A stretch of 64,000 nucleotides of DNA from JANOYJ01 sp963792485 (GTDB taxonomy: Bacteria; Pseudomonadota; Alphaproteobacteria; Rhizobiales; Rhizobiaceae), in the NCBI GenBank assembly GCA_963792485.1, contig CAWBWL010000006.1:62001-126000 (forward strand), given 5' to 3'. Shown in pieces: positions 48,452 through 58,677 of the stretch (within the stretch, counting starts at the first letter, position 1; the number at the start of each line of letters is the position of its first letter). The notes under the pieces were generated by a model. The model made no database searches. It saw nothing but the letters and a program-made list of their open reading frames with translations, and was not told where the DNA came from. A program made the translations under genes and the position numbers.

Positions 48452-50155
48452 ATGCGGCGGGAAGACAAGGCGCTTGCGCTTGTAACAGCCGCAGCGCCCT
48501 ATGCCGTTTTTCTGGTCGTTGGCCTGCCCGTCATTGCGGGGCTTGCCGGGACAATGCTGCCCGCCTTTGGATATCTCCCTGCTCTGGGCGGGCGGGCGTT
48601 TACACTCGAATGGTTTGCCAAGCTGTCGGCCGAGCCGGGACTGCTGCGCTCGTGCATGCTCTCGCTGTTCACCGGATTGGCAGCCACGGCCCTGTCGCTG
48701 CTGATTGTGATGTTGGCGATTGCGGCCGGGTCCGGCACGCGCAGCTTTGCCTGGCTGACACGGCTGATTTCGCCGATGCTCGCCGTGCCGCACGCGGCGG
48801 CGGCATTCGGGTTTTTGTTCCTGTTTGCGCCATCGGGATTTCTGGTGCGGCTGGTCTCGCCGGAACTGACTGGCTGGACGCGCCCGCCGGACATTCTGAT
48901 TCCAAACGATCCGATGGGGATTTCGCTGATTGCGGGTCTCATCCTCAAGGAAGTGCCATTTCTGTTTCTGATGGCGCTTGCCGCGCTTCCGCAAATACAC
49001 GCGGCCGAGACCTGCCGGGTCGTCACCAGTTTCGGCTACGGGCGCATTGCGGGATTTGTCCTTGCCATATGGCCACAGCTTTACCGGCGCATCCGCCTGC
49101 CGGTGCTTGCGGTCTTGGCGTTCTCGGTGAGTGTCGTCGATGTCGCGCTGATACTTGGGCCGACAAATCCCGCGCCGCTTGCCGTGCGGCTGGTGGGGTG
49201 GATGAATGATCCCGAGCTTTCAATGCGATTTCTCGCGTCAGCGGGGGCCATTGTTCTCGTTGCGATCACAACCATTGCCGGGCTGATATGGATGCTGATC
49301 GAGCGGGGATTTGCATCAGCGGCGCTGCGCGAAAGCCATCGGGGACGCAGGTTCGCGCATGACGCTGCGCTGCGGCACGGCGCGCTTTGGCTTGCCGGCC
49401 TGACGGCCATCATTGTCTTTGCCGGGCTTGGCCTGATTGCTGTCTGGTCAGTCTCCGGTCTTTGGCAGTTTCCCGATGCGGTTCCGCAACGCATTACGGC
49501 GTCGGGATGGATCGGCGCGCTGCCCCAGCTTGCAGGGCCGGCGCTGACGACAGTCCTTATCGCCACTTTTGCCTCGGGGATTTCCTTGATCGCGGCCATT
49601 CTGGCGCTTCGGCTTGAAGATGGAAATCGCAGTTCAATGCTTCTCCACCCCCTTATCCTCTACATGCCGCTGATCGTGCCGCAGGCTGCGTTTCTGTTTG
49701 GCCTGCAAATCCTGCTGCTTGCCGCATCCGTGCCGGCGTCTTTGGCGGTTCTGATCCTGACACATGCCGTGTTTGTGCTGCCTTACATGTTCATTTCACT
49801 GAGCGGCCCCTGGAAGGGGTTTGACCGGCGCCATGAGCAGATCGGCTTTGGCCTTGGGCATTCGGATTGGACTGTCTTCTGGAGGCTGCGGCTGGCCATG
49901 ATGGTGCGCCCGCTGCTCGCCGCGTTCGCGGTGGGGTTTGCGGTGTCGGTTGGGCTGTATCTGCCGACCTTGCTGATTGGCGCCGGAAGACTGCCGACGA
50001 TCACGACGGAAGCGGTGGCGCTGGCCTCGGGCGGCAACAGGCGCACCATTGGCGTTTATGCTTTCCTGCAAACGCTGCTGCCCTTCATGGTGTTCATGCT
50101 CGCCGCATTGATACCGGCATTGCTTTTCGCCAACCGCCGCGCCATGAGGCACTGA
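48452..50155 (+). CDS. ynjC: YnjC-family ABC transporter permease (double-length)
   Basis: A 567-residue inner-membrane protein with about twelve hydrophobic segments: two permease halves fused in tandem, as in YnjC and FbpB-type permeases. The first cytoplasmic coupling loop is around ETCRVVTSFGYGRIAGFV and the second around FGLGHSDWTVFWRLRLAMM. ATG 48452 lies 5 bp after the ynjB stop. The gene is followed 15 bp on by ynjD. It forms the transmembrane path of the importer alone, since no second permease is encoded. Confidence 0.85.
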   Translation: MRREDKALALVTAAAPYAVFLVVGLPVIAGLAGTMLPAFGYLPALGGRAFTLEWFAKLSAEPGLLRSCMLSLFTGLAATALSLLIVMLAIAAGSGTRSFAWLTRLISPMLAVPHAAAAFGFLFLFAPSGFLVRLVSPELTGWTRPPDILIPNDPMGISLIAGLILKEVPFLFLMALAALPQIHAAETCRVVTSFGYGRIAGFVLAIWPQLYRRIRLPVLAVLAFSVSVVDVALILGPTNPAPLAVRLVGWMNDPELSMRFLASAGAIVLVAITTIAGLIWMLIERGFASAALRESHRGRRFAHDAALRHGALWLAGLTAIIVFAGLGLIAVWSVSGLWQFPDAVPQRITASGWIGALPQLAGPALTTVLIATFASGISLIAAILALRLEDGNRSSMLLHPLILYMPLIVPQAAFLFGLQILLLAASVPASLAVLILTHAVFVLPYMFISLSGPWKGFDRRHEQIGFGLGHSDWTVFWRLRLAMMVRPLLAAFAVGFAVSVGLYLPTLLIGAGRLPTITTEAVALASGGNRRTIGVYAFLQTLLPFMVFMLAALIPALLFANRRAMRH

Positions 50156-50170
50156 AAAGAGCGAACGCGC

Positions 50171-50809
50171 ATGGCCGACGGATTGGTATTGGACAGGGTG
50201 GCAATTGCGCTTGGCGGCACGGTTCTGCTGTCGATCAGCGCCACGGTGCCCAGAGGCGAAGTGCTCACGGTCATGGGCCCGTCCGGCTCGGGCAAGTCGA
50301 GCCTGTTGTCCTATATTGTCGGATTTCTGGACCCGGTGTTTTCCGCCTCAGGCAGCGTGCTGGTGGATGGTGTTGACCTTGTGAGCCTGCCGCCGGAGCA
50401 ACGGCATGCGGGCATATTGTTTCAGGACCCGCTTCTGTTTCCGCACATGTCGGTAGGCGGCAACTTGACCTTTGCCCTTGCGCCCCGTTACGTGGGCAAG
50501 ACGGCGCGGCGGGCGCGCTGCGAGGAAGCGCTGGAGAATATCGGGCTCGGCGGGTTTTTCGACCGCGATCCTGCAACGCTGTCCGGCGGTCAAAAGGCGC
50601 GGGTGGCGCTGGCGCGCGTGCTGCTGTCCGAGCCGCGCATGCTGCTGCTCGATGAGCCGTTCTCAAAACTCGATCATGATCTGAAGGCGCAGATGCGGGA
50701 ACTTGTATTCTCAAAAGCCCGCGCGCGCGGCCTGCCGGTGATACTGGTGACTCACGATCCGTCCGATGCCGAGGCGGCGGGCGGGCAATTGATCAAGATT
50801 GGCGGATGA
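50171..50809 (+). CDS. ynjD: YnjD-family ABC transporter ATP-binding protein
   Basis: A 212-residue short ABC ATPase. Walker A MGPSGSGKSSL, signature LSGGQKARVALAR and Walker B MLLLDEPFSKLD are all present, with the H-loop in LVTHDPSDAE. It energises the YnjB/YnjC importer. Its stop codon overlaps the hrpB start as ATGA, so the helicase gene is translationally coupled to the transporter operon, probably by chance of gene packing. Confidence 0.9.
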   Translation: MADGLVLDRVAIALGGTVLLSISATVPRGEVLTVMGPSGSGKSSLLSYIVGFLDPVFSASGSVLVDGVDLVSLPPEQRHAGILFQDPLLFPHMSVGGNLTFALAPRYVGKTARRARCEEALENIGLGGFFDRDPATLSGGQKARVALARVLLSEPRMLLLDEPFSKLDHDLKAQMRELVFSKARARGLPVILVTHDPSDAEAAGGQLIKIGG

Positions 50810-53265
50810 CCATCACGCTGCCTGAGCTACCCGTCAGTGACCGGCTGGACGCGCTCCAAGCGGCGCTTTCGGCAAACGGAACGGCCGTGCTGGTGGCACC
50901 GCCGGGCGCAGGCAAGACGACGCTTGTGCCGCTCGCATTGCTTGATGCGCCATGGCGCGGCGATGGCAAGATCATTCTTCTCGAACCGCGCCGTCTTGCC
51001 GCCCGCGCCGCCGCGCGGCGGATGGCGGCATTGCTTGGCGAGGAGGTCGGCGGCACGATTGGCTACCGCATGCGGCTTGAACTCGCGACAGTCGGCGAAA
51101 ACCAAGGTGCTGGTCGTCACCGAGGGCGTGTTTGCCCGCATGGTTCTGGATGACCCGGAACTTGGCGGGATTGCGGCGGTGATTTTTGACGAGTTTCACG
51201 AGCGCAGCCTTGATGCGGATTTCGGCCTTGCCTTGGCGCTTGATGTGCGCAGCGGATTGCGGCCCGATCTGCGGCTTTTGGTCATGTCGGCAACGCTTGA
51301 CGGCGCGCGGGTGGCGCGGCTGCTTGATGATGCGCCGGTGATCGAAAGCCTTGGCCGCAGCTTTCCGGTGGAGATCCGGCATGAGGACCGGCAAGGCGGA
51401 TGAGCGGATCGAAGAGGCGATGGCACGGACGATCCGGGCGACGCTGGCAAAAGAAGCGGGGAGCATATTGGCGTTCCTGCCGGGAACGCGGGAGATCAAC
51501 CGCGTGGCCGGGCTGCTTGCCGGAAACATTGCGCCCGATGTCGATGTGACGCCGCTCTATGGAGCGCTTACGCCCGCAGAGCAGGACGCGGCAATCAAGC
51601 CTTCGCCGGAAGGGCGGCGCAAGATTGTGCTGGCCACATCCGTGGCCGAGACTTCGATCACGATTGACGGGGTCCGCACGGTCATCGATTGCGGACTGCA
51701 AAGGCTGCCGAAGTTTGAACCCGCCTCAGGTCTGACGCGGCTCGAGACGGTGCGTGTGTCGAAAGCGTCGGCCGAACAAAGAGCGGGGCGCGCCGGGCGG
51801 ACCGCTGCGGGCATCGCCATCCGGCTTTGGCGCAAGGAGCAGATGGCGGCGCTGCCCGATTTCACCCCGCCTGAGATTCTGGAAGCGGATCTGAGCGGGC
51901 TCGTGCTGGATGCCGCCGCATTCGGCGTCACAGACCTTGCGCAACTGAAATTTCTCGATGCGCCGCCAAGACCTGCATTGAATGAGGCGCGCAAACTGCT
52001 CTGCGATCTGGATGCGCTGGATGGTGACGGCCGGTTGACGAAGACCGGCGAGGCGATGCGTAAACTCGCTTTGCCTGTGCGGCTCTCGCATATGGCGGTG
52101 CGCGCGGCTGAGGAAGGACACGGGATGGCGGCAGCGGAACTTGCCGTGCTCCTGACCGAGCGCGGGCTGGGCGGCAATGACGTTGATCTCGACAGCCGCT
52201 GGGCAAATTTCCGCCGCGACCGCTCGCCGCAAGCCAATGCCGCGCGAGGCCTTGCGCGGCAGATCGCCAGCGCTTTCCCGAAGGGTTCAGGAGATGCTGT
52301 GAATGCGGGCGGGCTCTTGCTGCTTGCTTATCCGGACCACGCCGCCAAGGCGCGCGGCAAGCCGGGGCAGTTTCTGCTGGCGAATGGGCGCGGGGCGGAG
52401 ATCGATCCGGCGCATCCGCTGGCCGCCAGCCTGTTTCTGGTGGTTGCGGACATGCAGGGGACGGCGGAGCGGCAGCGGATACTCAGCGCCGCCGGGATTG
52501 ATGAAAGCGCGCTATTGGAGGCGCTGAAGGAGAAGATTATCAGCGCGACAGAGATCAGTTTTGACCCCGGCAAGCGGCAATTGCGCCAGCGCAGAACGAC
52601 GCGGCTTGGCGCTGTCACCTTGTCCGAGCAGATGCTGCCGCCGCCTTCCGGCGATGAGGCGGACAGAGCGATGCTGGCGGCGATCCGTCTCCAAGGGCTT
52701 GCAATACTGGACCTGCCCAAGGAGGCCCGGGTTTTGCGTGCGCGGCTGGGCTGGCTGCACAAGGGGTTGGGAGAACCATGGCCGGACATGTCGGATGCGG
52801 CGCTCATGGACCGGTTGGCGGATTGGCTTGCTGCCGTGGCTGAGCGGCGTCAGCGATCTGTCCAGAATTCCGGCGCAGAGTTTTGCGGAAGGGCTGCGGG
52901 CGCTTGTGCCGCATGATCTGCAGCGGAAGATTGACACGCTCGCGCCGACGCATTTTGCCGTGCCGACCGGCTCCAGCATTCCGATCCGCTATGAGGCGGA
53001 CGATCCGGTTCTGGCCGTGCGGGTGCAGGAGCTGTTCGGGCTGAAAGAGCATCCCGCCATTGCCGGCGGCAAGGTGCCGCTTTTGCTCGAACTCCTGTCG
53101 CCCGCGCACCGGCCCATCCAGCTGACGCGCGATCTGCCGGGCTTCTGGCGCGGGTCATGGGCGGATGTGCGCGCCGATATGCGCGGGCGCTATCCGAAAC
53201 ATGTCTGGCCGGAGGATCCGGCACATGCAGCGCCGACAGCACGGGCGAAGCCGCGCGGGACGTGA
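50806..53265 (+). CDS. hrpB: ATP-dependent helicase HrpB (three frame breaks)
   Basis: A DEAH-box RNA-helicase-type protein. Walker A VAPPGAGKTTLVPLA, the DEFH box in AVIFDEFHERSLDADF, and motifs SAT, ATSVAETSITIDGV and QRAGRAGRT are present. Single extra bases near 51108, 51396 and 52840 break the frame. The pieces join as LVVTEGVFARMVLDDPELGG, then KADERIEEAMARTIRATL, and finally LLPWLSGVSDLSRIPAQSF with the HrpB C-terminal domain ending in RYPKHVWPEDPA. Repaired length is about 819 residues, normal for HrpB. Its cellular role is poorly defined. Confidence 0.9.
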
Positions 53266-53312
53266 CACAGTTGCCACTTGGAGAGCGCCCCGCTTTACCG
53301 CATAGAAGCGGT

Positions 53313-54629
53313 ATGACGACCGATATTGAAATCCGCGACCGGCGATTGCCGCAGCGCCTGCGCCTGTCGACCCTGATCCGACTGCGCTGGCTGGCGGTGT
53401 TCGGTCAGATGGCGGCGGTTCTGTTCGTGGCCTATTGGCTGGAGTTTCCGTTTCCAGCCGGGATCTGCCTCATCCTGATCGCGGCCTCGGCATGGCTCAA
53501 TCTTTTCCTCGCCTGGCGTTATCCGCCTGCCGTTCTGCTCGGGCCCGAAGCGGCATTTTCGGTGCTGGCCTTTGATGTGCTGCAGCTTGCCGGGCTTCTC
53601 TACCTGACCGGCGGCATGACCAACCCGTTCGCCATGCTGATGATTGTGCCTGCCATCATATCGGCGACGTCGCTGCCGCGGCGGCTTACGGCGGCCTTGG
53701 CCGGGCTTGTCATTGTATGCGTTGTCCTGCTCGCATTTTATCATCTGCAATTGCCCTGGTATGCGGGAGTGAAACCCGACACGCCGCTGGTGCTGGTCAT
53801 CGGCACGCTGACTTCGGTTATTGCAAGCCTTGTATTCACCTCGATCTATGTGTGGCGCGTCGCGGAAGAGGCGCGGATGCTGGCGGGGGCGCTGACGGCG
53901 ACGGAACTCGTGCTCCAGCGCGAGCAGCACATCACCGCGCTGGACGGTCTGGCCGCCGCCGCGGCCCATGAGCTTGGCACGCCTCTTGCCACAATTTCGC
54001 TTGTTGCAAAGGAACTCGACATCGCCATGCGCGCCGATGACGCGCACAAGGAAGATATCGAACTCATACGCTCGCAGGCCGCGCGCTGCCGCGAGATATT
54101 GCAACGGCTTTCCGACCGCTCCATTGACAGCGAGACGCATCTGATGCGGCTGCCGCTGAGTTCGCTGATTGAAGAGGTCATTGAGCCGCACCGGCTATTT
54201 GGCATTGAGATCAAAACGGTTGCAGGATTGGGGGACGGCGCGGAGCCGGTCCTGCAGCGCAATCCGGGCATCGCCTACGGGCTTGGCAATCTTGTCGAGA
54301 ACGCTGTGGATTTCGCCGCCAGCCAGGTGACGATTGAAAGCGGCTGGTCGGGTCATGAAGTCATGATCTCTATCCGCGATGACGGGCCGGGGTTTCCCGC
54401 CGACATTCTCGACCGCATTGGCGAGCCCTATGCGCAAAGCCGCATCCGCAATGAGCGCAAGGGCGGCGGCGGGCTCGGGCTTGGCTTGTTCATCACCAAG
54501 ACCTTGCTGGAGCGGTCAGGGGCGTCTCTCAGTTTCTCCAATCGGGGAAGGCCGGGCGAGGGCGCGGACATCCGCGTGACCTGGCCGCGAAAGGTTATCG
54601 ACGCAGGGCCGGTGCGATTTGGGATGTGA
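53313..54629 (+). CDS. regB: Redox sensor histidine kinase RegB/ActS family
   Basis: A 438-residue membrane kinase with about six N-terminal helices (roughly 24-185). GGMTNPF at 100-106 is the conserved quinone-sensing heptapeptide of RegB. The H-box HELGTPLATI places the phosphorylated His at 219, and Cys259 in AARCREIL matches the redox-active cysteine. ENAVDFA and GGLGLGLFITKTL are the N and G boxes of the ATPase domain. ATG 53313 is chosen; the open frame upstream belongs to hrpB. regA follows 31 bp later. The pair controls redox-dependent energy metabolism. Confidence 0.9.
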   Translation: MTTDIEIRDRRLPQRLRLSTLIRLRWLAVFGQMAAVLFVAYWLEFPFPAGICLILIAASAWLNLFLAWRYPPAVLLGPEAAFSVLAFDVLQLAGLLYLTGGMTNPFAMLMIVPAIISATSLPRRLTAALAGLVIVCVVLLAFYHLQLPWYAGVKPDTPLVLVIGTLTSVIASLVFTSIYVWRVAEEARMLAGALTATELVLQREQHITALDGLAAAAAHELGTPLATISLVAKELDIAMRADDAHKEDIELIRSQAARCREILQRLSDRSIDSETHLMRLPLSSLIEEVIEPHRLFGIEIKTVAGLGDGAEPVLQRNPGIAYGLGNLVENAVDFAASQVTIESGWSGHEVMISIRDDGPGFPADILDRIGEPYAQSRIRNERKGGGGLGLGLFITKTLLERSGASLSFSNRGRPGEGADIRVTWPRKVIDAGPVRFGM

Positions 54630-54660
54630 CACTTCCACTTTCTCCCCTATATGGAGCATC

Positions 54661-55224
54661 ATGTCAGACATTCACGCAGACAATCTGGACAAGATCGGAC
54701 CGGACCGGAGCTTGCTTCTGGTTGATGACGACAAACCATTCCTGACCCGGTTTTCCCGCGCCATGGAAGCGCGCGGGTTTGACGTGAGCGCGGCCGACAG
54801 TGTCGAAACGGGCGTCGCCTCAGCCAAAGCGCGCCCGCCCGCCTTTGCCGTGGTTGACCTGCGGCTTGGCGATGGCAACGGGCTGACGATCATAGAGGCG
54901 ATCCGCGAGAAACGCCCTGACGCCAAGATCATCGTGCTCACCGGCTATGGCAATATCGCAACGGCGGTGACTGCGGTGAAACTTGGCGCGGTCGATTATC
55001 TCGCCAAGCCTGCGGACGCGGATGAGGTGTTTCTCGCTTTGACGCGCAAGGGCGGCGAGAAGGCGGAACTGCCCGAAAACCCGATGTCAGCGGACCGCGT
55101 GCGCTGGGAGCATATTCAGCGGGTCTATGAAATGTGCGAGCGCAATGTGTCGGAAACCGCACGGCGCCTCAACATGCACCGGCGGACACTGCAGCGGATA
55201 CTCGCCAAGCGAGCGCCCAGATAG
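54661..55224 (+). CDS. regA: Redox response regulator RegA/ActR family
   Basis: A 187-residue response regulator. The receiver has the acidic triad start SLLLVDDDKPF, the phospho-acceptor Asp66 in VVDLRLGDGNGL, and Lys116 in YLAKPADADE. After a proline-containing linker the C-terminus VSETARRLNMHRRTLQRIL is the Fis-type helix-turn-helix conserved in RegA, PrrA and ActR. It lies just downstream of regB and probably shares its transcript. RegA proteins regulate respiration, nitrogen and carbon assimilation genes. Confidence 0.93.
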   Translation: MSDIHADNLDKIGPDRSLLLVDDDKPFLTRFSRAMEARGFDVSAADSVETGVASAKARPPAFAVVDLRLGDGNGLTIIEAIREKRPDAKIIVLTGYGNIATAVTAVKLGAVDYLAKPADADEVFLALTRKGGEKAELPENPMSADRVRWEHIQRVYEMCERNVSETARRLNMHRRTLQRILAKRAPR

Positions 55225-55230
55225 CCGCCG

Positions 55231-56190
55231 TTAAAACAGCGTCTTCAGCTCGCCGAGCTTCTCGTTCACAAGCCAGCCATAATAGTTTTCTTCCGGCACG
55301 CGCTCCGGCTCGCCTGCGGCCCGTCGCGCTTCATTATCCGCCGCAAGGGTACGCGCCCGCGCTTCCGGATCACCGGTGTTGTAGAGCGTCGCCGTGAGGC
55401 CCGGATTTCCGGAGATGTCGAAACCGGCGATACGCTCATAAGCGTCGATAGAATTCTTCAGCGTCGCAGCCATGTAAGGCAGCGTCAAATCCGGATCCAT
55501 GATTGTGCGGTAAACTTCCTTGCCGTCGCTGGCGTCGATTTTGGGCAGTCCCGAGATACGGTTGACCATGTCGGTCATCTGCAGGGCTGTGAGGGGATTA
55601 AGCTGGCCGAGGCCGAATGTCTGGCCGGCGTAGAATGGCTGAAAGAACACAGCGCTGAACCGGTTGCGCGGATAGGACACGCTATCAACCGTTTTTCCGC
55701 GAAACGCGCTGTTCCAGATATTTTCGCGGCAATCCCACAGCGCATAGCTGCCCTTGGCCGAACCGCACTCATCAAATTCAGGCCGCTGCACAAAATCAGC
55801 GATGGACTGGCCTTCATAGGAGAAGGAAATATCCTCGCTGACATAGGAGACGGCTTTGACATAATAGGTCTGCAGGCGGTCATAGGCGTCGACATTATAG
55901 GTGTGCTCGCCAACAATGGCGCCGACCATGTGCAGCGGATCAATGCCGTATTTGGCCGAAACCTTGCGGATTTTTCCGCGCAGCTTCGGGTCATTCTGCA
56001 AGAGGCGAAAAACCTTCTGATATTTGGCCTCAAACGAGGATTTGGTCGCCGCAGTGCGCTTGGCCGAGCCTGCAGGGATGTCGGGCTGCGCCTCATGCCG
56101 GTTTCCGGCAGGCACAATCGTCGCGGCCTGCGCTTGGGCAAGCCCGGCGTAAAGCGCGAAGAGCGGAAGCAAATGTCTAAGTGTCGGCAT
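55231..56190 (-). CDS. DUF1402 family secreted protein
   Basis: A 319-residue protein with a cleavable signal peptide (HLLPLFALYAGLAQAQA, ATG 56190). The mature part has VGAIVGEHTYNVDAYDRLQT, DISFSYEGQSIADFV and TFGLGQLNPLTALQMTDMV, features of DUF1402, a family largely limited to Hyphomicrobiales. The GEHTYN and GLGQLNP blocks resemble lysozyme-like transglycosylase folds, so a periplasmic wall-acting role is possible but unproven. It converges on regA with 6 bp between stops. Confidence 0.82.
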   Translation of the reverse strand: MPTLRHLLPLFALYAGLAQAQAATIVPAGNRHEAQPDIPAGSAKRTAATKSSFEAKYQKVFRLLQNDPKLRGKIRKVSAKYGIDPLHMVGAIVGEHTYNVDAYDRLQTYYVKAVSYVSEDISFSYEGQSIADFVQRPEFDECGSAKGSYALWDCRENIWNSAFRGKTVDSVSYPRNRFSAVFFQPFYAGQTFGLGQLNPLTALQMTDMVNRISGLPKIDASDGKEVYRTIMDPDLTLPYMAATLKNSIDAYERIAGFDISGNPGLTATLYNTGDPEARARTLAADNEARRAAGEPERVPEENYYGWLVNEKLGELKTLF

Positions 56191-56291
56191 TTTCGAATCT
56201 GACGCTTGGGGAGGCTGCGGCTCGATACAAGCTCGCGCCCCGCCAAGTCGAGGGCAAACAGGCCACACCCTCAAGAAAACACGATGCTGGC

Positions 56292-57593
56292 CTACAAAAT
56301 AAATCGCGACAGGTCCGTGTTCTTGGCGAGCGCGCCGACGCTCTTGCGCACATACTCCGCATTGATCTTGAACTTTGTCCCGGATTTGTCCGGCGCATCA
56401 TAGGAAATCTCGTCGAGAACCCGCTCCATCACGGTTTGCAAACGCCGGGCGCCGATATTTTCCACCGATGTGTTCAAATCAACAGCGATGTCAGCGAGCG
56501 CGTCAATGGCATCGTCCGTGATGTCGAGTTCGACGCCTTCCGTGCCCATCAAGGCGATGTATTGCTTCAAGAGACTGGCTTCAGGCTCGGTCAGAATGCG
56601 GCGCATGTCTTCGCGCGACAGCGCATTCAGCTCAACCCGGATCGGCAAGCGGCCTTGCAGTTCCGGCAACAGGTCGGATGGTTTGGCGACGTGAAACGCG
56701 CCGGAGGCGATGAACAGGATATGATCCGTCTGGACCGGGCCATATTTGGTGGCGACTGTCGTGCCCTCAATGAGAGGCAGAAGATCGCGCTGAACCCCTT
56801 CGCGCGACACCCCGGCCCCAATGCCGCCCTCGCGGGTGGCGATCTTGTCGATTTCGTCGAGAAACACAATGCCGTCATTTTCAGCCGAGCGCACGGCCTC
56901 GCGGTGGATTTGGTCCATGTCCAGCAGCTTGTCGGATTCATCGTCCACCAGGAAGGAATAGCTTTCCTTTACGGTTGTTTTGACCGTTTTGGTGCGCCCA
57001 CCCATGGCTTTCCCAAGCATGTCGTTGAGGTTGATCATGCCGAACGAGCCGCTTGGCATGCCGGGCAGCTCAAAACTCGGCTGGCCGGAATCCTTGACGT
57101 CCACCTCGATGTCCTTGTCGTCCAGCTCGCCCGCCCGCAGCTTCTTGCGAAAACTTTCGCGCGTCGCCGGGCTCGATGTTTTGCCGACAAGCGCGTCGAG
57201 CACCCGCTCTTCGGCATTGGCGTGAGCTTTGGCCTTTACATCCTCACGCCGCTTGGCGCGCACGAGCAGGATTCCGGCCTCGACAAGATCGCGGATGATC
57301 TGCTCAACGTCGCGCCCGACATAGCCGACTTCGGTGAATTTCGTTGCTTCCACCTTGATGAACGGAGCACCGGCTAGCTTTGCCAAGCGCCGCGATATCT
57401 CGGTCTTGCCGACGCCCGTCGGTCCGATCATCAGAATGTTTTTCGGCATGACCTCTTCACGCATCTGCCCGGTCAGCTGCTGGCGGCGCCAGCGGTTTCG
57501 CAAGGCGATCGCCACAGCGCGCTTGGCGTCATTCTGGCCGATGATGTAGCGGTCGAGTTCAGATACGATCTCGCGGGGAGAAAAAGTTGTCAT
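56292..57593 (-). CDS. hslU: ATP-dependent protease ATPase subunit HslU
   Basis: A 433-residue AAA+ unfoldase (ClpY) that feeds the HslV peptidase. FSPREIVSELDRYIIGQND at the start, Walker A GPTGVGKTEI, VDDESDKLLDMDQIHREAV in the I-domain and the C-terminal LARLG-like KNTDLSRFIL end, needed to open HslV, are all visible. Length is normal. hslV is normally just upstream on the same strand, but here the neighbour on that side is a divergent zeta-like gene. The DUF1402 gene follows about 100 bp downstream. Confidence 0.95.
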   Translation of the reverse strand: MTTFSPREIVSELDRYIIGQNDAKRAVAIALRNRWRRQQLTGQMREEVMPKNILMIGPTGVGKTEISRRLAKLAGAPFIKVEATKFTEVGYVGRDVEQIIRDLVEAGILLVRAKRREDVKAKAHANAEERVLDALVGKTSSPATRESFRKKLRAGELDDKDIEVDVKDSGQPSFELPGMPSGSFGMINLNDMLGKAMGGRTKTVKTTVKESYSFLVDDESDKLLDMDQIHREAVRSAENDGIVFLDEIDKIATREGGIGAGVSREGVQRDLLPLIEGTTVATKYGPVQTDHILFIASGAFHVAKPSDLLPELQGRLPIRVELNALSREDMRRILTEPEASLLKQYIALMGTEGVELDITDDAIDALADIAVDLNTSVENIGARRLQTVMERVLDEISYDAPDKSGTKFKINAEYVRKSVGALAKNTDLSRFIL

Positions 57594-57697
57594 GAAGTTT
57601 CCGGATTTGCCTTAAGAGAACAATCAGGCTCAGATAGGCGATGGCGCGGGCAAATTCCATATGGCAATGGAAAAGGGTGGCTACGAGACTGGATTAA

Positions 57698-58315
57698 ATG
57701 AGAAAGCCGGTTCTTTGGTTTGTAGCGGGCGCCGATGGTGTTGGTAAAACGAGCTTTGCGCTCAGACATATAAACGCCGTCTCCGGGTCCAAGTCTTTTG
57801 TGAATCTGGACGAGATTGCTCGCGGGTTATCTCCAATTGATCCTGAACTGGAACGCGTGAGAGCCGCGCGCTTTGCCTTGCAGATATTGCGAGAGACTCT
57901 GCGAGAGGGGGATGTGGGGGCGAACTCTATCACGGTTGAGACAACACTTTCAGGGCGCACACACCTGAAAACCATTGAAATGGCGCATGCGGCAGGGTGG
58001 CCAGTGCATATTCTGTATTTTGCAGTCAAGACGCCAGAGCTGGCGCTGGCCCGCATATCGAGACGCGTAAGTGAAGGCGGCCACAATGTTCCTGAAACAG
58101 ATGCCCGCCGCAGGTTTTCGCGGTCTTTGGCGAATTTGCCGGAGTATCTGTCGGTGTGTGACTTTTGGCGTGCCTATGACAATAACGGGCAGAACCCAGT
58201 TACTGTTGCAGAAGGCAGGCAAGGATGCCTTGCATGGCGCAATGGTGACTGGTCGGGCCTGCCGGAAGCGCTGCCGGAGTTGCTGGAGGCTATGCCGCGC
58301 TGCCCGGAAGTTTAA
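57698..58315 (+). CDS. Zeta toxin-like P-loop kinase family protein
   Basis: A 205-residue P-loop protein with Walker A GADGVGKTSF at 11-20, FVNLDEIARGLSP after it and SITVETTLSGRTHLKTIE, the substrate-binding element of zeta-toxin/polynucleotide-kinase-like proteins. Zeta toxins phosphorylate UDP-N-acetylglucosamine; some relatives are not toxins. No epsilon antitoxin is adjacent. It is divergent from hslU with about 100 bp between starts and convergent with higA. Confidence in the superfamily is high, in toxin activity low. Confidence 0.75.
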   Translation: MRKPVLWFVAGADGVGKTSFALRHINAVSGSKSFVNLDEIARGLSPIDPELERVRAARFALQILRETLREGDVGANSITVETTLSGRTHLKTIEMAHAAGWPVHILYFAVKTPELALARISRRVSEGGHNVPETDARRRFSRSLANLPEYLSVCDFWRAYDNNGQNPVTVAEGRQGCLAWRNGDWSGLPEALPELLEAMPRCPEV

Positions 58316-58339
58316 GCCGAACTGTCTGGCGGCCAGTTT

Positions 58340-58675
58340 TCAGGCGGCGATATCGCGCTTTGGCAGGGGCTTGAGCTTCGACAGATCGATTTTGCGCTCG
58401 GCGTGCCAGAGGTCGTGCGCCTGCTGCATTCGAATCCACAGGCCGGGGCCGTTGCCGAGCACATGGCCGAAGCGAACCGCCATTTCCACGGTCACCGGAT
58501 ACTTTTCCGACAGAATGCCGTGAAGCATCTGCCGGGAAATGCCAAGCGCAGCGGCGAATTCGGTTTTTGTGATCTTGAGCGCGGGAAGACTGATTTCACG
58601 GAATAGTGCGCCGGGGTGCGACGGACACCGGTTTGGATCTCGCAGGCTTTTTCGTTCAGCGGCCATGGCCGGCAT
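58340..58675 (-). CDS. higA: HigA family antitoxin (addiction module antidote)
   Basis: A 111-residue Xre-type antitoxin. PSHPGALFREISLPALKITK and the helix-turn-helix in EFAAALGISRQMLHGILSE are typical of HigA/VapI antidotes. ATG 58675 lies 2 bp after the toxin stop; ATG 58666 is also possible. The toxin-first gene order is the hallmark of higBA. It should bind HigB and repress the operon through the palindrome upstream of higB. It converges on the zeta-like gene. Confidence 0.9.
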   Translation of the reverse strand: MPAMAAERKSLRDPNRCPSHPGALFREISLPALKITKTEFAAALGISRQMLHGILSEKYPVTVEMAVRFGHVLGNGPGLWIRMQQAHDLWHAERKIDLSKLKPLPKRDIAA

Positions 58676-58677
58676 CC

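Noticed and set aside
56181..57377. A 398-codon open frame antisense to hslU
   Set aside because: hslU on the other strand has every family motif. The antisense frame exists because of codon bias only.
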